DNA of 64,000 nt, from assembly GCF_025345615.1 (NCBI RefSeq), contig NZ_JAODWD010000004.1, forward strand, positions 310,001 through 374,000, given 5' to 3'. This document shows positions 18,708 through 27,060 of this stretch, piece by piece. Positions within the stretch are counted from its first letter, which is position 1. The number at the start of each line of letters is the position of its first letter. The notes below the pieces were generated by a model. It made no database searches. It was not told the origin of the DNA and worked only from the letters and a program-made list of their open reading frames with translations. The DNA comes from Mycobacterium deserti (GTDB taxonomy: Bacteria > Actinomycetota > Actinomycetes > Mycobacteriales > Mycobacteriaceae). The position numbers and the translations under genes are program-made.

Positions 18708-19220
18708 TCAGCCGACTCCGCGGTTGAGCCAGCTGACCTCCGCGGTGTCCCCACCATCGCGATACGGCTCCAGCGCCTCGTCCCAAGCCGTGCCCAGCAC
18801 CGAGTCCAGTTCGGCGGCGAGCATGTCGGCGCCCGAGGCCATCAGCGAGCGCAGTCGCATCTCGCCGACCATCACGTCGCCGTTGGCGCTCATCGCACCG
18901 CTCCACAGACCCAGCTGCGGGGTGTGACACCAGCGGTGGCCGTCGACGCCCGCACTCGGATCCTCGGTCACTTCGAACCGCAGCACCGTCCACGACCGCA
19001 ACGCGTTCGCCAATTGCGCGCCGGTGCCCACCGGGCCCAGCCAGTTGGTCACCGCCCGCAGCTGCCCCGGCATGGCCGGCTGTGGGGTCCACTTGAGGTT
19101 CGCCCTCGACTGAAGGGTCGACGACAACGCCCACTCGACATGTGGGCACACCGCAGCGGGCGAGGCATGGATGTAGACCACGCCCGTCGTCGCTTCGGCG
19201 AACTGGTTCGACGCACGCAT
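18708..19220 (-). CDS. DUF3145 family protein (Rv2256c-like)
   Basis: The 170-residue cytosolic protein matches the actinobacterial DUF3145 pattern: TTGVVYIHASPAAVCPHVEWAL near the N-terminus, LKWTPQPAMPGQLRA, then LRSWTVLRFEVTEDPS, and the C-terminal LDSVLGTAWDEALEPYR. I recall the same family sitting beside the fatty-acid synthase genes of Streptomyces. If so, its presence near FAS-II genes here may point to a role linked to fatty acids, but no function is established that I know of. It starts at ATG 19220; GGAGCA lies just upstream. Confidence 0.85.
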   Translation of the reverse strand: MRASNQFAEATTGVVYIHASPAAVCPHVEWALSSTLQSRANLKWTPQPAMPGQLRAVTNWLGPVGTGAQLANALRSWTVLRFEVTEDPSAGVDGHRWCHTPQLGLWSGAMSANGDVMVGEMRLRSLMASGADMLAAELDSVLGTAWDEALEPYRDGGDTAEVSWLNRGVG

Positions 19221-19327
19221 TGCTGCTCCTTCGGCTCCACGAGGGACGTCTTCCCCAAGCGGCCTCTTGAAACCGAATTACAGCTGTGTCGTGCGTGTCT
19301 ATTGTGCCTCGTGTGGCGGCTGTTGCG

Positions 19328-20152
19328 CTAGTCTGCGGCGAATTCTCTCAGGACTTCGTCAGACAAGGCCGGCCACGGCTCATAGGCCCACTCCCCGAAT
19401 TCGCGGTCGGTCAGCACCACCAAGGCCAGATCGGCCTGCGGATCGACCCACAAAAACGTCCCTGACTGGCCGAAATGCCCGAACGTCTCACCCGAGTTGT
19501 CCGACCCGGTCCAATGCGGCGACTTGCCGTCGCGGATCTCGAAGCCCAATCCCCAATCGTTGGGCCGCTGGCTCCCGAACCCGGGCAACACGCCGGCCAG
19601 CCCGGGAAACTGAACCTCGACCGCCTGCTCGTGCATCTGCTGCGACACCGTCGACGGGCGCAACAGGTCGCCGGCGAACGCGGCCAGGTCGGACGCCGTC
19701 GACGTCACCCCGAACCCCGCAGCGGAGGCACCGCCGTCCAGCGAGGTGTCGGTCATGGCGAGCGGCTCGCACACCGCCTCCGTCAGGTACTGCCCGAACT
19801 CGATGTCCGAGGCCCGCTCCAGTGTCGTCGCCAACACCTCGAAGCCGTAGTTCGAGTACACCCGGCGTTCGCCAGGCCCGGCCATCGTCTTCGCCGACCG
19901 CATCGAGTAGCCCGAGGCGTGGGCGAGCAGATGCCGCACCGTGGACCCCGGCGGGCCCGCCTCGGTGTCGAGTTCGACGGCACCCTCCTCGACGGCGACC
20001 TGCACCGCGCGGGCGGCGAGCAGTTTGGTGACCGACGCCAGCGCGAAGCGGCGAGCGCTATCTCCGTGTTCGGCCAGAATCCCCGACGGCCCGACCACCG
20101 CGGCGGCGACTGCGTCGACGGGCCACTCGGCCACCGCATCCAACGCGCTCAT
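19328..20152 (-). CDS. Serine hydrolase of the beta-lactamase/penicillin-binding-protein fold (Rv2257c-like)
   Basis: The 274-residue protein has the SxxK nucleophile motif SVTK (Ser40, Lys43) and the second motif YSN (Tyr99-Asn101). HFGQSGTF is a probable third (HxG-like) motif late in the chain. This is the class C beta-lactamase / esterase family. No signal peptide is visible, so it is probably cytoplasmic. A real beta-lactam substrate is not implied; esterase or peptidase activity is equally possible. The next gene downstream in the same direction is DUF3145; the methyltransferase gene lies 12 bp upstream. Confidence 0.88.
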   Translation of the reverse strand: MSALDAVAEWPVDAVAAAVVGPSGILAEHGDSARRFALASVTKLLAARAVQVAVEEGAVELDTEAGPPGSTVRHLLAHASGYSMRSAKTMAGPGERRVYSNYGFEVLATTLERASDIEFGQYLTEAVCEPLAMTDTSLDGGASAAGFGVTSTASDLAAFAGDLLRPSTVSQQMHEQAVEVQFPGLAGVLPGFGSQRPNDWGLGFEIRDGKSPHWTGSDNSGETFGHFGQSGTFLWVDPQADLALVVLTDREFGEWAYEPWPALSDEVLREFAAD

Positions 20153-20164
20153 TGCGCACCGACA

Positions 20165-21241
20165 CTACTTCCGCGCGATGTAGTAGTTGTTGAACGGGTC
20201 GGATTCCGCCTCGCGAACCGTCACGTCGGCGAAGCCGGCGTCGGCGAGCATCGAGGTGGCCAGTTGGCGGCCCCAGCACGTGCCGAGCCCGGCGCCGTCG
20301 AGCCCCAGCGACACGCTCATGCAGTGCATCGTCGACACCGTATAGAGGTACGTCGCCAGCGGGACACCGACGTTGTCCTCGAGGTGCGACGACGCCTTGA
20401 TGTCGACCATCAGCAGAATTCCGCCCGGCCGGAGCATGCGGTGAATGTTGTCCAGCACCCGCGCCGGCTGCGCCTGATCATGGATCGCGTCGAAAACGGT
20501 GACCACGTCGTAGGTTTCGGCCACATCGAGGGCCGCGACGTCCGCCGCGACGAATTCGGCGTTGCGCAGACCCATCTGTGCCGCCTCGGCCCGGCCGACG
20601 CCGAGGCCCTCGTCCGAGAAGTCGATGCCGGTGAACCGGCTGGCCGGGAACGCTTTGGCCATCACATTGACGGCATGGCCACTGCCGCAACCGATGTCGG
20701 CCACTTCAACGCCGGCGCGGAGCAGGTCGACCAACCCGTCGGCCATCGGCAGGATCGCGTCGACCAACGCGGCGTCGAACACCTCACCGCTCATCTCGGC
20801 CATCAGCGTGTGGAAGCGCGGATACTCGCTGTACGCCAGGCCGCCACCGCGAACGAAGCAGCCGATGATCTTCTGCTCGACCTCGCCGAGCAACGAGATG
20901 AACTGTGCGACGCGGGCGAGGTTGTCGGGTCCGGCGGCGCGGGTCAGCACCGCCGCGCGATGGGCAGGCAGTGCATATGTCCGTGTGGCCGCGTCGTAGT
21001 CGACGACTCGGGCCGATGCGACGCCTCCCAGCCACTCCCGCACGTAACGCTCGTCGAGTCCCGCCGCGTCGGCGATCTGGCCGCTGGTGGACGGGGGCAG
21101 TCCGGCGAGAGTGTCGAACAGCGTGGTTTGGTGTCCGATCGACAGCAGAAGAGCGAGGCTGGCGGCATCGACCGCGCCCGCGATGCGTGCCGCGAACTCC
21201 TCTCCTGTTTCGGTCGTGGAGCTGTCATTCAGTGTCGTCAT
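20165..21241 (-). CDS. SAM-dependent methyltransferase with N-terminal winged helix (Rv2258c-like)
   Basis: ATG 21241 follows GAGGAG and gives 358 residues; the open frame extends a further 45 bases. The N-terminal third is a winged-helix dimerisation domain ([20 protein letters not shown]). The catalytic domain has the SAM motif [20 protein letters not shown], then [12 protein letters not shown] and [31 protein letters not shown]. It resembles Rv2258c, a structurally characterised homodimeric methyltransferase whose natural substrate is not known to me. It faces mscR across a 103-bp divergent promoter region. Confidence 0.9.
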   Translation of the reverse strand: MTTLNDSSTTETGEEFAARIAGAVDAASLALLLSIGHQTTLFDTLAGLPPSTSGQIADAAGLDERYVREWLGGVASARVVDYDAATRTYALPAHRAAVLTRAAGPDNLARVAQFISLLGEVEQKIIGCFVRGGGLAYSEYPRFHTLMAEMSGEVFDAALVDAILPMADGLVDLLRAGVEVADIGCGSGHAVNVMAKAFPASRFTGIDFSDEGLGVGRAEAAQMGLRNAEFVAADVAALDVAETYDVVTVFDAIHDQAQPARVLDNIHRMLRPGGILLMVDIKASSHLEDNVGVPLATYLYTVSTMHCMSVSLGLDGAGLGTCWGRQLATSMLADAGFADVTVREAESDPFNNYYIARK

Positions 21242-21344
21242 CGATGACTCCTCGGTGTCTTGCGCGCCCTTGTTCGGTCGACACAACGGAAACGACCCCG
21301 CGGGCGGTTCAATCTTCGCGCATTTGAGCTATTAGGTTGTACGC

Positions 21345-22430
21345 ATGAGTCAAACGGTGCGCGGTGTGATCTCCCGAAAGAAGGGTGAGCCGGTCGAGGT
21401 GGTGGACGTCGTCATCCCCGATCCGGGGCCGGGCGAAGTGGTGGTCGACGTCATCGCGTGCGGGGTGTGCCATACCGACCTGACATACCGGGAGGGCGGC
21501 ATCAACGACGAATTCCCGTTCCTGCTCGGCCATGAGGCCGCGGGCACAGTGGAATCGGTGGGGTCGGGCGTGACCAACGTCGAGCCCGGTGACTTCGTGA
21601 TCCTCAACTGGCGCGCGGTCTGCGGCCAGTGCCGGGCCTGTAAGCGCGGCAGGCCGCACCTGTGCTTCGACACCTTCAACGCCGCGCAGCCGATGTCGCT
21701 GACCGACGGGACCGAGCTGACCGCGGCACTGGGCATCGGCGCGTTCGCGGACAAGACGCTGGTCCACGAGGGGCAGTGCACCAAGGTCGATCCGGCTGCG
21801 GACCCCGCGGTCGCCGGGCTGCTGGGGTGTGGCGTGATGGCGGGCATCGGCGCAGCGATCAACACCGGCGGCATCAACCGCGATGACACGGTCGCGGTGA
21901 TCGGCTGCGGCGGAGTCGGTGACGCGGCCATCGCGGGTGCTCGACTGGTCGGCGCCAAGCGCATCATCGCCGTCGACACCGATGACAAGAAGCTGGACTG
22001 GGCCCGCGACTTCGGCGCCACCCACACCATCAATGCCCGTGAGCTCGATCCGGTGGAGACCATTGCCGACCTCACCGACGGAAACGGCGCCGACGTGGTG
22101 ATTGACGCGGTGGGCAGACCGGAGACCTGGAAGCAGGCCTTCTACGCACGTGATCTCGCGGGAACCGTTGTGCTGGTAGGTGTTCCAACGCCGGACATGA
22201 CGCTCGAGATGCCCCTGATCGACTTCTTCTCGCGTGGCGGGTCACTGAAGTCGTCGTGGTACGGCGACTGTCTGCCCGAACGGGACTTCCCCACCCTGAT
22301 CAGCCTCTATCTGCAGGGTCGGCTTCCGCTGGAGAAATTCGTGTCCGAACGCATCGGACTCGATGGCATCGAGGAGGCGTTCCACAAGATGCACAACGGC
22401 GAGGTGCTGCGATCGGTGGTGGTCCTGTGA
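21345..22430 (+). CDS. mscR: S-nitrosomycothiol reductase / mycothiol-dependent formaldehyde dehydrogenase
   Basis: The 361-residue class III zinc alcohol dehydrogenase has Cys42 (CGVCHTDL) and His63-Glu64 (GHEAAG) for the catalytic zinc. Cys93, Cys96, Cys99 and Cys107 ([15 protein letters not shown]) bind the structural zinc. An NAD motif [15 protein letters not shown] follows. Length and sequence match mycobacterial MscR (Rv2259), which detoxifies S-nitrosomycothiol and mycothiol-formaldehyde adducts with NAD(H). It overlaps the next gene, a metallo-beta-lactamase protein, by 4 bases (GTGA), as Rv2259-Rv2260 do. Confidence 0.94.
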   Translation: MSQTVRGVISRKKGEPVEVVDVVIPDPGPGEVVVDVIACGVCHTDLTYREGGINDEFPFLLGHEAAGTVESVGSGVTNVEPGDFVILNWRAVCGQCRACKRGRPHLCFDTFNAAQPMSLTDGTELTAALGIGAFADKTLVHEGQCTKVDPAADPAVAGLLGCGVMAGIGAAINTGGINRDDTVAVIGCGGVGDAAIAGARLVGAKRIIAVDTDDKKLDWARDFGATHTINARELDPVETIADLTDGNGADVVIDAVGRPETWKQAFYARDLAGTVVLVGVPTPDMTLEMPLIDFFSRGGSLKSSWYGDCLPERDFPTLISLYLQGRLPLEKFVSERIGLDGIEEAFHKMHNGEVLRSVVVL

Positions 22431-23053
22431 GCAACCCCATCGAGCGCGTCGTCACCCACGGCACCTTCGAACTCGACGGTGGCAGTTGGGAAGTCGACAA
22501 CAACATCTGGGTCGTCGGCGACGACTCGGAGGTCGTCGTGTTCGACGCGGCCCATGACGCCGGCCCGATCGTGATGTCCGTCGGCGGTCGCCACGTGGTG
22601 GCGGTGGTGTGCACCCACGGCCACAACGACCATGTGACGGTGGCTCCCGAACTGGGTAAGGCGCTCGACGCGCCCGTACTGATGCATTCAGCCGACGAGG
22701 TCCTCTGGCGGATGACGCATCCCGAGAAGGACTTCCGCGCTGTCAGCGACGGCGACTCCCTCCGTGTCGGCGGCATCGAGTTGCGCGCGCTGCATACGCC
22801 GGGCCACTCGCCGGGATCGGTGTGCTGGCACGCGCCCGACCTCAATGCGGTGTTCAGCGGCGACACGTTGTTCCAGGGTGGCCCCGGCGCGACGGGTCGC
22901 TCATACTCGGATTTCCCGACGATTCTGGAGTCGATCTCAGGTCGACTCGGCAAGTTGCCGGGCGAGACCATCGTCTACACCGGCCACGGGGACACGACGA
23001 CCGTCGGCGACGAAATCGTGCACTACGACGAATGGGTCGCTCGCGGGTCCTAG
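22427..23053 (+). CDS. Metallo-beta-lactamase-fold hydrolase (Rv2260-like)
   Basis: GTG 22427 overlaps the mscR stop and gives 208 residues. The zinc motif is THGHNDH (His64, His66, Asp68, His69), followed by [13 protein letters not shown] with a further His ligand, FSGDTLF with Asp, and VYTGHGDTT. This is the glyoxalase II-type subfamily. Strict coupling to mscR suggests that it hydrolyses a thioester made by MscR, for example formyl-mycothiol, by analogy with S-formylglutathione hydrolase. That substrate is inferred. Confidence 0.9.
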   Translation: MSNPIERVVTHGTFELDGGSWEVDNNIWVVGDDSEVVVFDAAHDAGPIVMSVGGRHVVAVVCTHGHNDHVTVAPELGKALDAPVLMHSADEVLWRMTHPEKDFRAVSDGDSLRVGGIELRALHTPGHSPGSVCWHAPDLNAVFSGDTLFQGGPGATGRSYSDFPTILESISGRLGKLPGETIVYTGHGDTTTVGDEIVHYDEWVARGS

Positions 23054-23057
23054 TCCC

Positions 23058-23804
23058 CTAGCTGCCGCTGTGGCCCCATTCGAGGATGCGGCGTTTCTCC
23101 GCTTCGAACTCGTCATTGGTGAGCGCGCCGGAGTCTCGCAGCGCCGCAAGCGTCTTCAACTGCTCGAGCCGCACGCCCTGGTCGCTCGGCGGATAGCTGA
23201 CTGTCGGCGACGGCGCCCACGTCGGCGTGTCGAGGGTGGACAGCTCCTGCGGCGTGAGCGGCCTGGTCTTCTTGCCTGCCCTGCCCGCCCACATCAACGA
23301 CGCGGTCAACTCCAGCAGGCCTATCCCGAACAGCCCACCGAACACCCACAGCAGCCAGTACATCGAGCCGTCCTTGCCGAACGCCAACCTCGGCTGGATG
23401 TAGCCGCCGACCTCGCCGTCGGCGACGATCCCGTAGGTGCCCGCCTCGTAGACCTGTGCCTGCCACACCTGAACGCGAGCGTCGTTGTTGACTGTCGTTG
23501 TGCTGCCGAAGCTCTCGGCCAACCGCGGATCCGGGGCGCCTTCGGGCGGGGTGATCGACAGCTGCAGATCCGGCACCGGCAGCCCTCCGCCGGAGGGACG
23601 ACCCGTGATCAACGTGTGAAAGCTGATCGTCACCTCGCCCTCAGGCAGTTCGACCGTGCCAGCGCCCGGGATCGCGACCTCGCCGTAGGCGTCGTACTCG
23701 TCGAGCACGAACGCATTCAGGATGATCACGACGACGAAGCCGATGATCGCGGCGACCAGCGTCAGGACCGAAGCTCCGATGGCGATACGCGGCGCGAGCG
23801 TCAT
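23058..23804 (-). CDS. Two-helix membrane protein with C-terminal SHOCT domain
   Basis: The 248-residue protein has a first membrane helix at about 12-33 (LTLVAAIIGFVVVIILNAFVL). An extracytoplasmic beta-rich domain of about 110 residues follows. A second helix lies at about 150-170 (MYWLLWVFGGLFGIGLLELTA), followed by a Pro-rich linker. The last 35 residues are a SHOCT motif (EQLKTLAALRDSGALTNDEFEAEKRRIL). SHOCT tails mediate oligomerisation or binding in many small actinobacterial proteins. Its gene is convergent with the metallo-beta-lactamase gene (4 bp apart). Function is unknown. Confidence 0.82.
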   Translation of the reverse strand: MTLAPRIAIGASVLTLVAAIIGFVVVIILNAFVLDEYDAYGEVAIPGAGTVELPEGEVTISFHTLITGRPSGGGLPVPDLQLSITPPEGAPDPRLAESFGSTTTVNNDARVQVWQAQVYEAGTYGIVADGEVGGYIQPRLAFGKDGSMYWLLWVFGGLFGIGLLELTASLMWAGRAGKKTRPLTPQELSTLDTPTWAPSPTVSYPPSDQGVRLEQLKTLAALRDSGALTNDEFEAEKRRILEWGHSGS

Positions 23805-23895
23805 GGGCGAATTTTGTCACAAGGACGGCGGCGCCCGGCCGGTGCGAGGACTACCGTCGCAGGTGAACGTCAGCCCGCACACCCCGGAGGTCACG

Positions 23896-24978
23896 ATGCC
23901 TGAGTCAAGCATCGTCGTGCGGCCCCAACCGTTGGAGAGCGAGTCCTACACGGCGAGTTCGCGACTGCAGGCCGCAGGTCTGCGGCCCGCGATCGCGCTC
24001 TTCGAGGAAGCGGCCGCCGAGGTGCCGCTGCCGACACCGCCGCAACCCATCGTCATCGCCGACTACGGCGCGTCGACAGGGCACAATTCCCTACTGCCGG
24101 TGTGTGCCGCGGTCTCGGTGCTGCGCAAGCGTACTCGGGCCGACCATTCGATCCTGGTGGCCCATACCGATGTGCCGGGAAACGACTTCACCGCGATGTT
24201 CGCCACACTGTGTGACGATCCGGACTCTTACCTGCGCAAGGATGCGGCAACGTTCGCCTCGGCCGTCGGCCGGTCGTTCTACTCGCAGATCATTCCGTCC
24301 AACAGCGTGAATCTGGGCTGGAGCTCCTGGGCCATCCAATGGCTCAGCCGGGTGCCCGCCCCCATTCCCGACCACGTGCAGGTTGCCTACAGCCACGACG
24401 CGAAGACCCGCGACACCTACGCCAAGCAGGCGGCCCGCGACTGGCACGAGTTCATCGCGTTCCGCGGCCGCGAGCTGTGCCCTGGCGGGCGGCTGGTGAT
24501 CATGACCATGGCCGTCGACGACGACGGCGACTTCGGCTACCGCCCTGTGCTGGCCGCGTTGATGGACGTCATCGACGAATTGACCTCCGAGGGTCTGCTC
24601 ACCGCCGACGAAGCGCACCGGATGTGCATCCCCACCGTCGCGCGCCGCGAGGCCGACTTTCTGGCCCCATTCGCACCGAAGGGCCGCTTCGAGCGGCTCG
24701 AGATCGAACACCTGGAGTTGTTCGACGCCGAGGACCGGTACTGGGAGCAGTATCGAAAAGACAAAGATGCGAAGGCATTCGGAGCGCACTGGGCCGCTTT
24801 CCTGCGGGCGTCGGTGTTCCCGGCGCTGGCAAGCGCGCTCGAAGGCGGCATCACCGGCCCGCGGACCGCACAGTTCTTCGATCGGCTGGAGGCCGGTGTC
24901 GCGGCGCACCTGGCCGCCGCGCCCGAGCAGATCCAGATTCCGCTGGCGCACCTGGTGTTGGTCAAGCGGCCGAAGTAG
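23896..24978 (+). CDS. SABATH-type SAM-dependent carboxyl methyltransferase
   Basis: ATG 23896 follows GGAGG and gives 360 residues; the frame is open upstream but has no ribosome site. The chain has the SAM motif VIADYGASTGHNSLLPV. It also has the plant-like SABATH features YSQIIPSNSVNLGWSSWAIQWLSRVP and DWHEFIAFRGRELCPGGRLVIMTMA. In plants this family methylates salicylate, jasmonate and similar carboxylates. In mycobacteria related enzymes have been described as fatty acid O-methyltransferases. The acceptor here is unknown; a fatty acid would fit an organism rich in lipid enzymes. Its stop abuts the stop of the convergent regulator gene. Confidence 0.88.
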   Translation: MPESSIVVRPQPLESESYTASSRLQAAGLRPAIALFEEAAAEVPLPTPPQPIVIADYGASTGHNSLLPVCAAVSVLRKRTRADHSILVAHTDVPGNDFTAMFATLCDDPDSYLRKDAATFASAVGRSFYSQIIPSNSVNLGWSSWAIQWLSRVPAPIPDHVQVAYSHDAKTRDTYAKQAARDWHEFIAFRGRELCPGGRLVIMTMAVDDDGDFGYRPVLAALMDVIDELTSEGLLTADEAHRMCIPTVARREADFLAPFAPKGRFERLEIEHLELFDAEDRYWEQYRKDKDAKAFGAHWAAFLRASVFPALASALEGGITGPRTAQFFDRLEAGVAAHLAAAPEQIQIPLAHLVLVKRPK

Positions 24979-26022
24979 TCAGCCGGCCAACCGTGCGCCC
25001 TCCTTGTTTCGCTCCTCGCGTGCGCCCTCTTTGTTTCGCTCCTCGCGTGCGCCCTCTTTGTTTCGCTCCTCGCGTGCGCGGAAAGTTGTCCGGTAGCTCT
25101 GCGGCGCAACGCCCGTGAGCCGCCGGAACTGCTCGCGGAAGTTCGCCGGCGAACTGAAACCCACCTGCATGCCGATGCGTTCCACACCGTACGGCGTCGT
25201 CTCGAGCAGCTGCTGCGCGTGCCGGATCCGGACGCCGGTCACCCACTGCATCGGCGTCTGCCCCGTCTCGGCCTGAAATCGCCGGTTCAGGGTGCGGATA
25301 CTCATCGCGGCGCACTCGGCGATGTCGCGCAGTGTCAACTCCCGGTGCGCCTCCCGCTCGATCCAAGCCAACACGTCGTCGAGCGACGTGCGTTCGGCAA
25401 TGTGCTTGATGGGCGCGCGATTTCGCATGATGAACTGTGCCTGTCCGCCGCTGCGATGCAGGGGCGCCACCGCCATCCGGGCGGCGTCCGCCGCGACCGC
25501 CGAGCCGTAGTCACACGCGATCATGTACAGGCACAGGTCCATTCCTGCCGACGCGCCCGCCGAGGTCAGCACCTGCCCTTCGTCGACGTAGAGCACATCG
25601 GGGTCCAGCTGCACCGCGGGAAAGGCTGCCCGAAAGGCATCCGCGGCAAGCCAGTGCGTCGTCGCCCGTCGGCCGTCCAGCAATCCGGCGCCCGCCAGTG
25701 TGAACGCCCCCGTGCAGATGGAGGCGATCCGCGTGCCCGCGACGAACGCCGACTTCAGCGCGTCGGCCACATCGTCGCCGAGCCCAGCGGAGACGGTGTT
25801 GCACCCTGGTACGACGATGGTGTCCGCATCCGCCAGGATGTCCAGGCCGTGGTCGGTGGCGATTCGCATCGGCCCAGCGGAGACCACCGGTTCTGTCCCG
25901 CACACCACCACCCGGTAACCCCTTTCGCCGCAAGCCAATTGAACCCGACCGAACGTCTCGACGGGCAGGCAGAGGTCGAAACCGATGACGTCGGGAAGGG
26001 CGAGCACTGCGACGGTGTGCAT
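24979..26022 (-). CDS. GlxA-family regulator: DJ-1/PfpI domain plus AraC helix-turn-helix
   Basis: The 347-residue protein has an N-terminal DJ-1/PfpI-like domain (VAVLALPDVIGFDLCLPVE, IASICTGAFTLAGAGLLDGRRATTHW). A C-terminal AraC pair of helix-turn-helix motifs follows (TLRDIAECAAMSIRTLNRRFQAETGQTPMQW; QLLETTPYGVERIGMQVGFSSPANFREQF). The last 30 residues are three copies of a 9-residue unit REERNKEGA. It faces a stand-alone DJ-1/PfpI gene across 94 bp and probably regulates it. Such regulators often respond to amines or aldehydes, but the signal here is unknown. Confidence 0.88.
   Translation of the reverse strand: MHTVAVLALPDVIGFDLCLPVETFGRVQLACGERGYRVVVCGTEPVVSAGPMRIATDHGLDILADADTIVVPGCNTVSAGLGDDVADALKSAFVAGTRIASICTGAFTLAGAGLLDGRRATTHWLAADAFRAAFPAVQLDPDVLYVDEGQVLTSAGASAGMDLCLYMIACDYGSAVAADAARMAVAPLHRSGGQAQFIMRNRAPIKHIAERTSLDDVLAWIEREAHRELTLRDIAECAAMSIRTLNRRFQAETGQTPMQWVTGVRIRHAQQLLETTPYGVERIGMQVGFSSPANFREQFRRLTGVAPQSYRTTFRAREERNKEGAREERNKEGAREERNKEGARLAG
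24992..25080 (-). repeat. 27-bp coding tandem repeat, three units plus a partial one
   Basis: Units at 24992-25018, 25019-25045 and 25046-25072 differ at one base (C/T in unit 1). A partial unit runs 25073-25080. On the minus strand each unit encodes REERNKEGA, at the C-terminus of the GlxA-type regulator. The unit length is a multiple of three, so copy-number change would keep the frame. Confidence 0.95.
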
Positions 26023-26116
26023 AGCTGGACGATAACAGGCGCGGTGGCAATATCCCGTCGCTTGCTGGCGATCTGGCCACTAGCCTCGGACGGCGGATCC
26101 CCGAGACGATGACCGG

Positions 26117-26746
26117 GTGTACGCGCAAATCGCCTTGTTCGACGGCTTCGACCCGTTTGATGTGATCGCGCCATTCGAGGTGCTCGCCGCCGGCGGCGAC
26201 ACGGTGGGCGGCGACCTCGACGTCGAGTTGGTGACCGCCGAAGGGCCGCGGCCGGTGATCAGCGGTACCCGCGGCCTGGTGCTGCAGGCCACTGGTCGGC
26301 TGGACCCGTCCAGGGCGGGGTTCGTCATCGTGCCGGGCGCGTCCGGACCCATCGACGGCGACCCCGACGAGGTCGCGACCATCCCGGTGTTGCTCGCCCG
26401 ATTCGGTGAGACGGCCGCGATCCCGTTGATCCGCGAGGCAATGGTCAATCCGGACATCACCGTGGCGACCGTCTGCGGCGGCTCGCTGGCGCTGGCCATG
26501 GCCGGACTCATCGAGGGGCGTCGCGCGGTGACCCACCACCTCGGCATGGATGTCCTCGAGGCCACCGGGGTCGATGCGGTGCACGCCAGGGTCGTCGACG
26601 ACGGCGACCTGGTCACGGCGGGTGCGGTCACGTCGGGCCTCGACCTCGGCCTGCACCTGTTGCAGCGGACGTACGGTGCCGACGTCGCGCTGGCCGTCGA
26701 GTCGCTGTTCGGCTACGAGCGGCGCGGGACGGTGTGGTCACCGTGA
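26117..26746 (+). CDS. DJ-1/PfpI family protein
   Basis: The 209-residue protein starts at GTG 26117. It has the DJ-1 nucleophile elbow TVATVCGGSLALAMAGLIEGRRAVTHH with Cys120, and an early acidic partner (DGFDPFDVIAPFEVL with Glu21). Family members act as glyoxalase/deglycase-like, hydratase (isonitrile) or chaperone-like proteins, so the reaction cannot be named from sequence. It faces the GlxA-type regulator, whose N-terminal domain is of the same fold, and overlaps the next gene by GTGA. There is no convincing ribosome site; the GTG follows GACCGG. Confidence 0.85.
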   Translation: MYAQIALFDGFDPFDVIAPFEVLAAGGDTVGGDLDVELVTAEGPRPVISGTRGLVLQATGRLDPSRAGFVIVPGASGPIDGDPDEVATIPVLLARFGETAAIPLIREAMVNPDITVATVCGGSLALAMAGLIEGRRAVTHHLGMDVLEATGVDAVHARVVDDGDLVTAGAVTSGLDLGLHLLQRTYGADVALAVESLFGYERRGTVWSP

Positions 26747-27060
26747 GCATCGGCGGCGACTGGGACGTAACGATCAAGACGCCGATCGCCTCTCTGGCTG
26801 TCGTCTACACCTTCAGCGAGATCGACGGCCGCGTGGACGGCACCGCGACAGGCAAAGGTGAAACCGTGCCGCTGCGCGACATCGTCGTTGCGGGACAACG
26901 AGTTACGTGGCGCCAGTCCGTCACCAAACCGATGAGACTCAACCTGGATTTCGATGTCGTCGTCGACGGTGATCGGCTCACCGGCCACTCGCGCGCTGGT
27001 CGGCTGCCGCGATCGCCGGTGACTGGAGTGCGCAGGCCTCAGGGAGCCGGCGGCGGCTGA
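26743..27060 (+). CDS. Small conserved hypothetical protein
   Basis: GTG 26743 overlaps the DJ-1 gene stop (GTGA) and gives 105 residues. The predicted pattern is alternating beta strands: WDVTIKTPIASLAVVYTFSEIDGRVDG, then VAGQRVTWRQSVTKPMRLNLDFDVVVDGDRLTG. This suggests a small beta-barrel of lipocalin-like type. A basic tail with RRPQGAGGG ends inside the 3' end of the convergent Hsp70-like gene, a 22-bp overlap. Coupling to the DJ-1 gene suggests a shared role. I do not recognise the family. Confidence 0.7.
   Translation: MSIGGDWDVTIKTPIASLAVVYTFSEIDGRVDGTATGKGETVPLRDIVVAGQRVTWRQSVTKPMRLNLDFDVVVDGDRLTGHSRAGRLPRSPVTGVRRPQGAGGG

Noticed and set aside
19328..20152. A beta-lactam resistance enzyme
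   Set aside because: The SxxK/YSN motifs only show the serine beta-lactamase fold. No signal peptide is visible and many family members are esterases.
24992..25080. A CRISPR array
   Set aside because: The three 27-bp units are directly adjacent, with no spacers between them, and are translated in the regulator. No cas gene is near.
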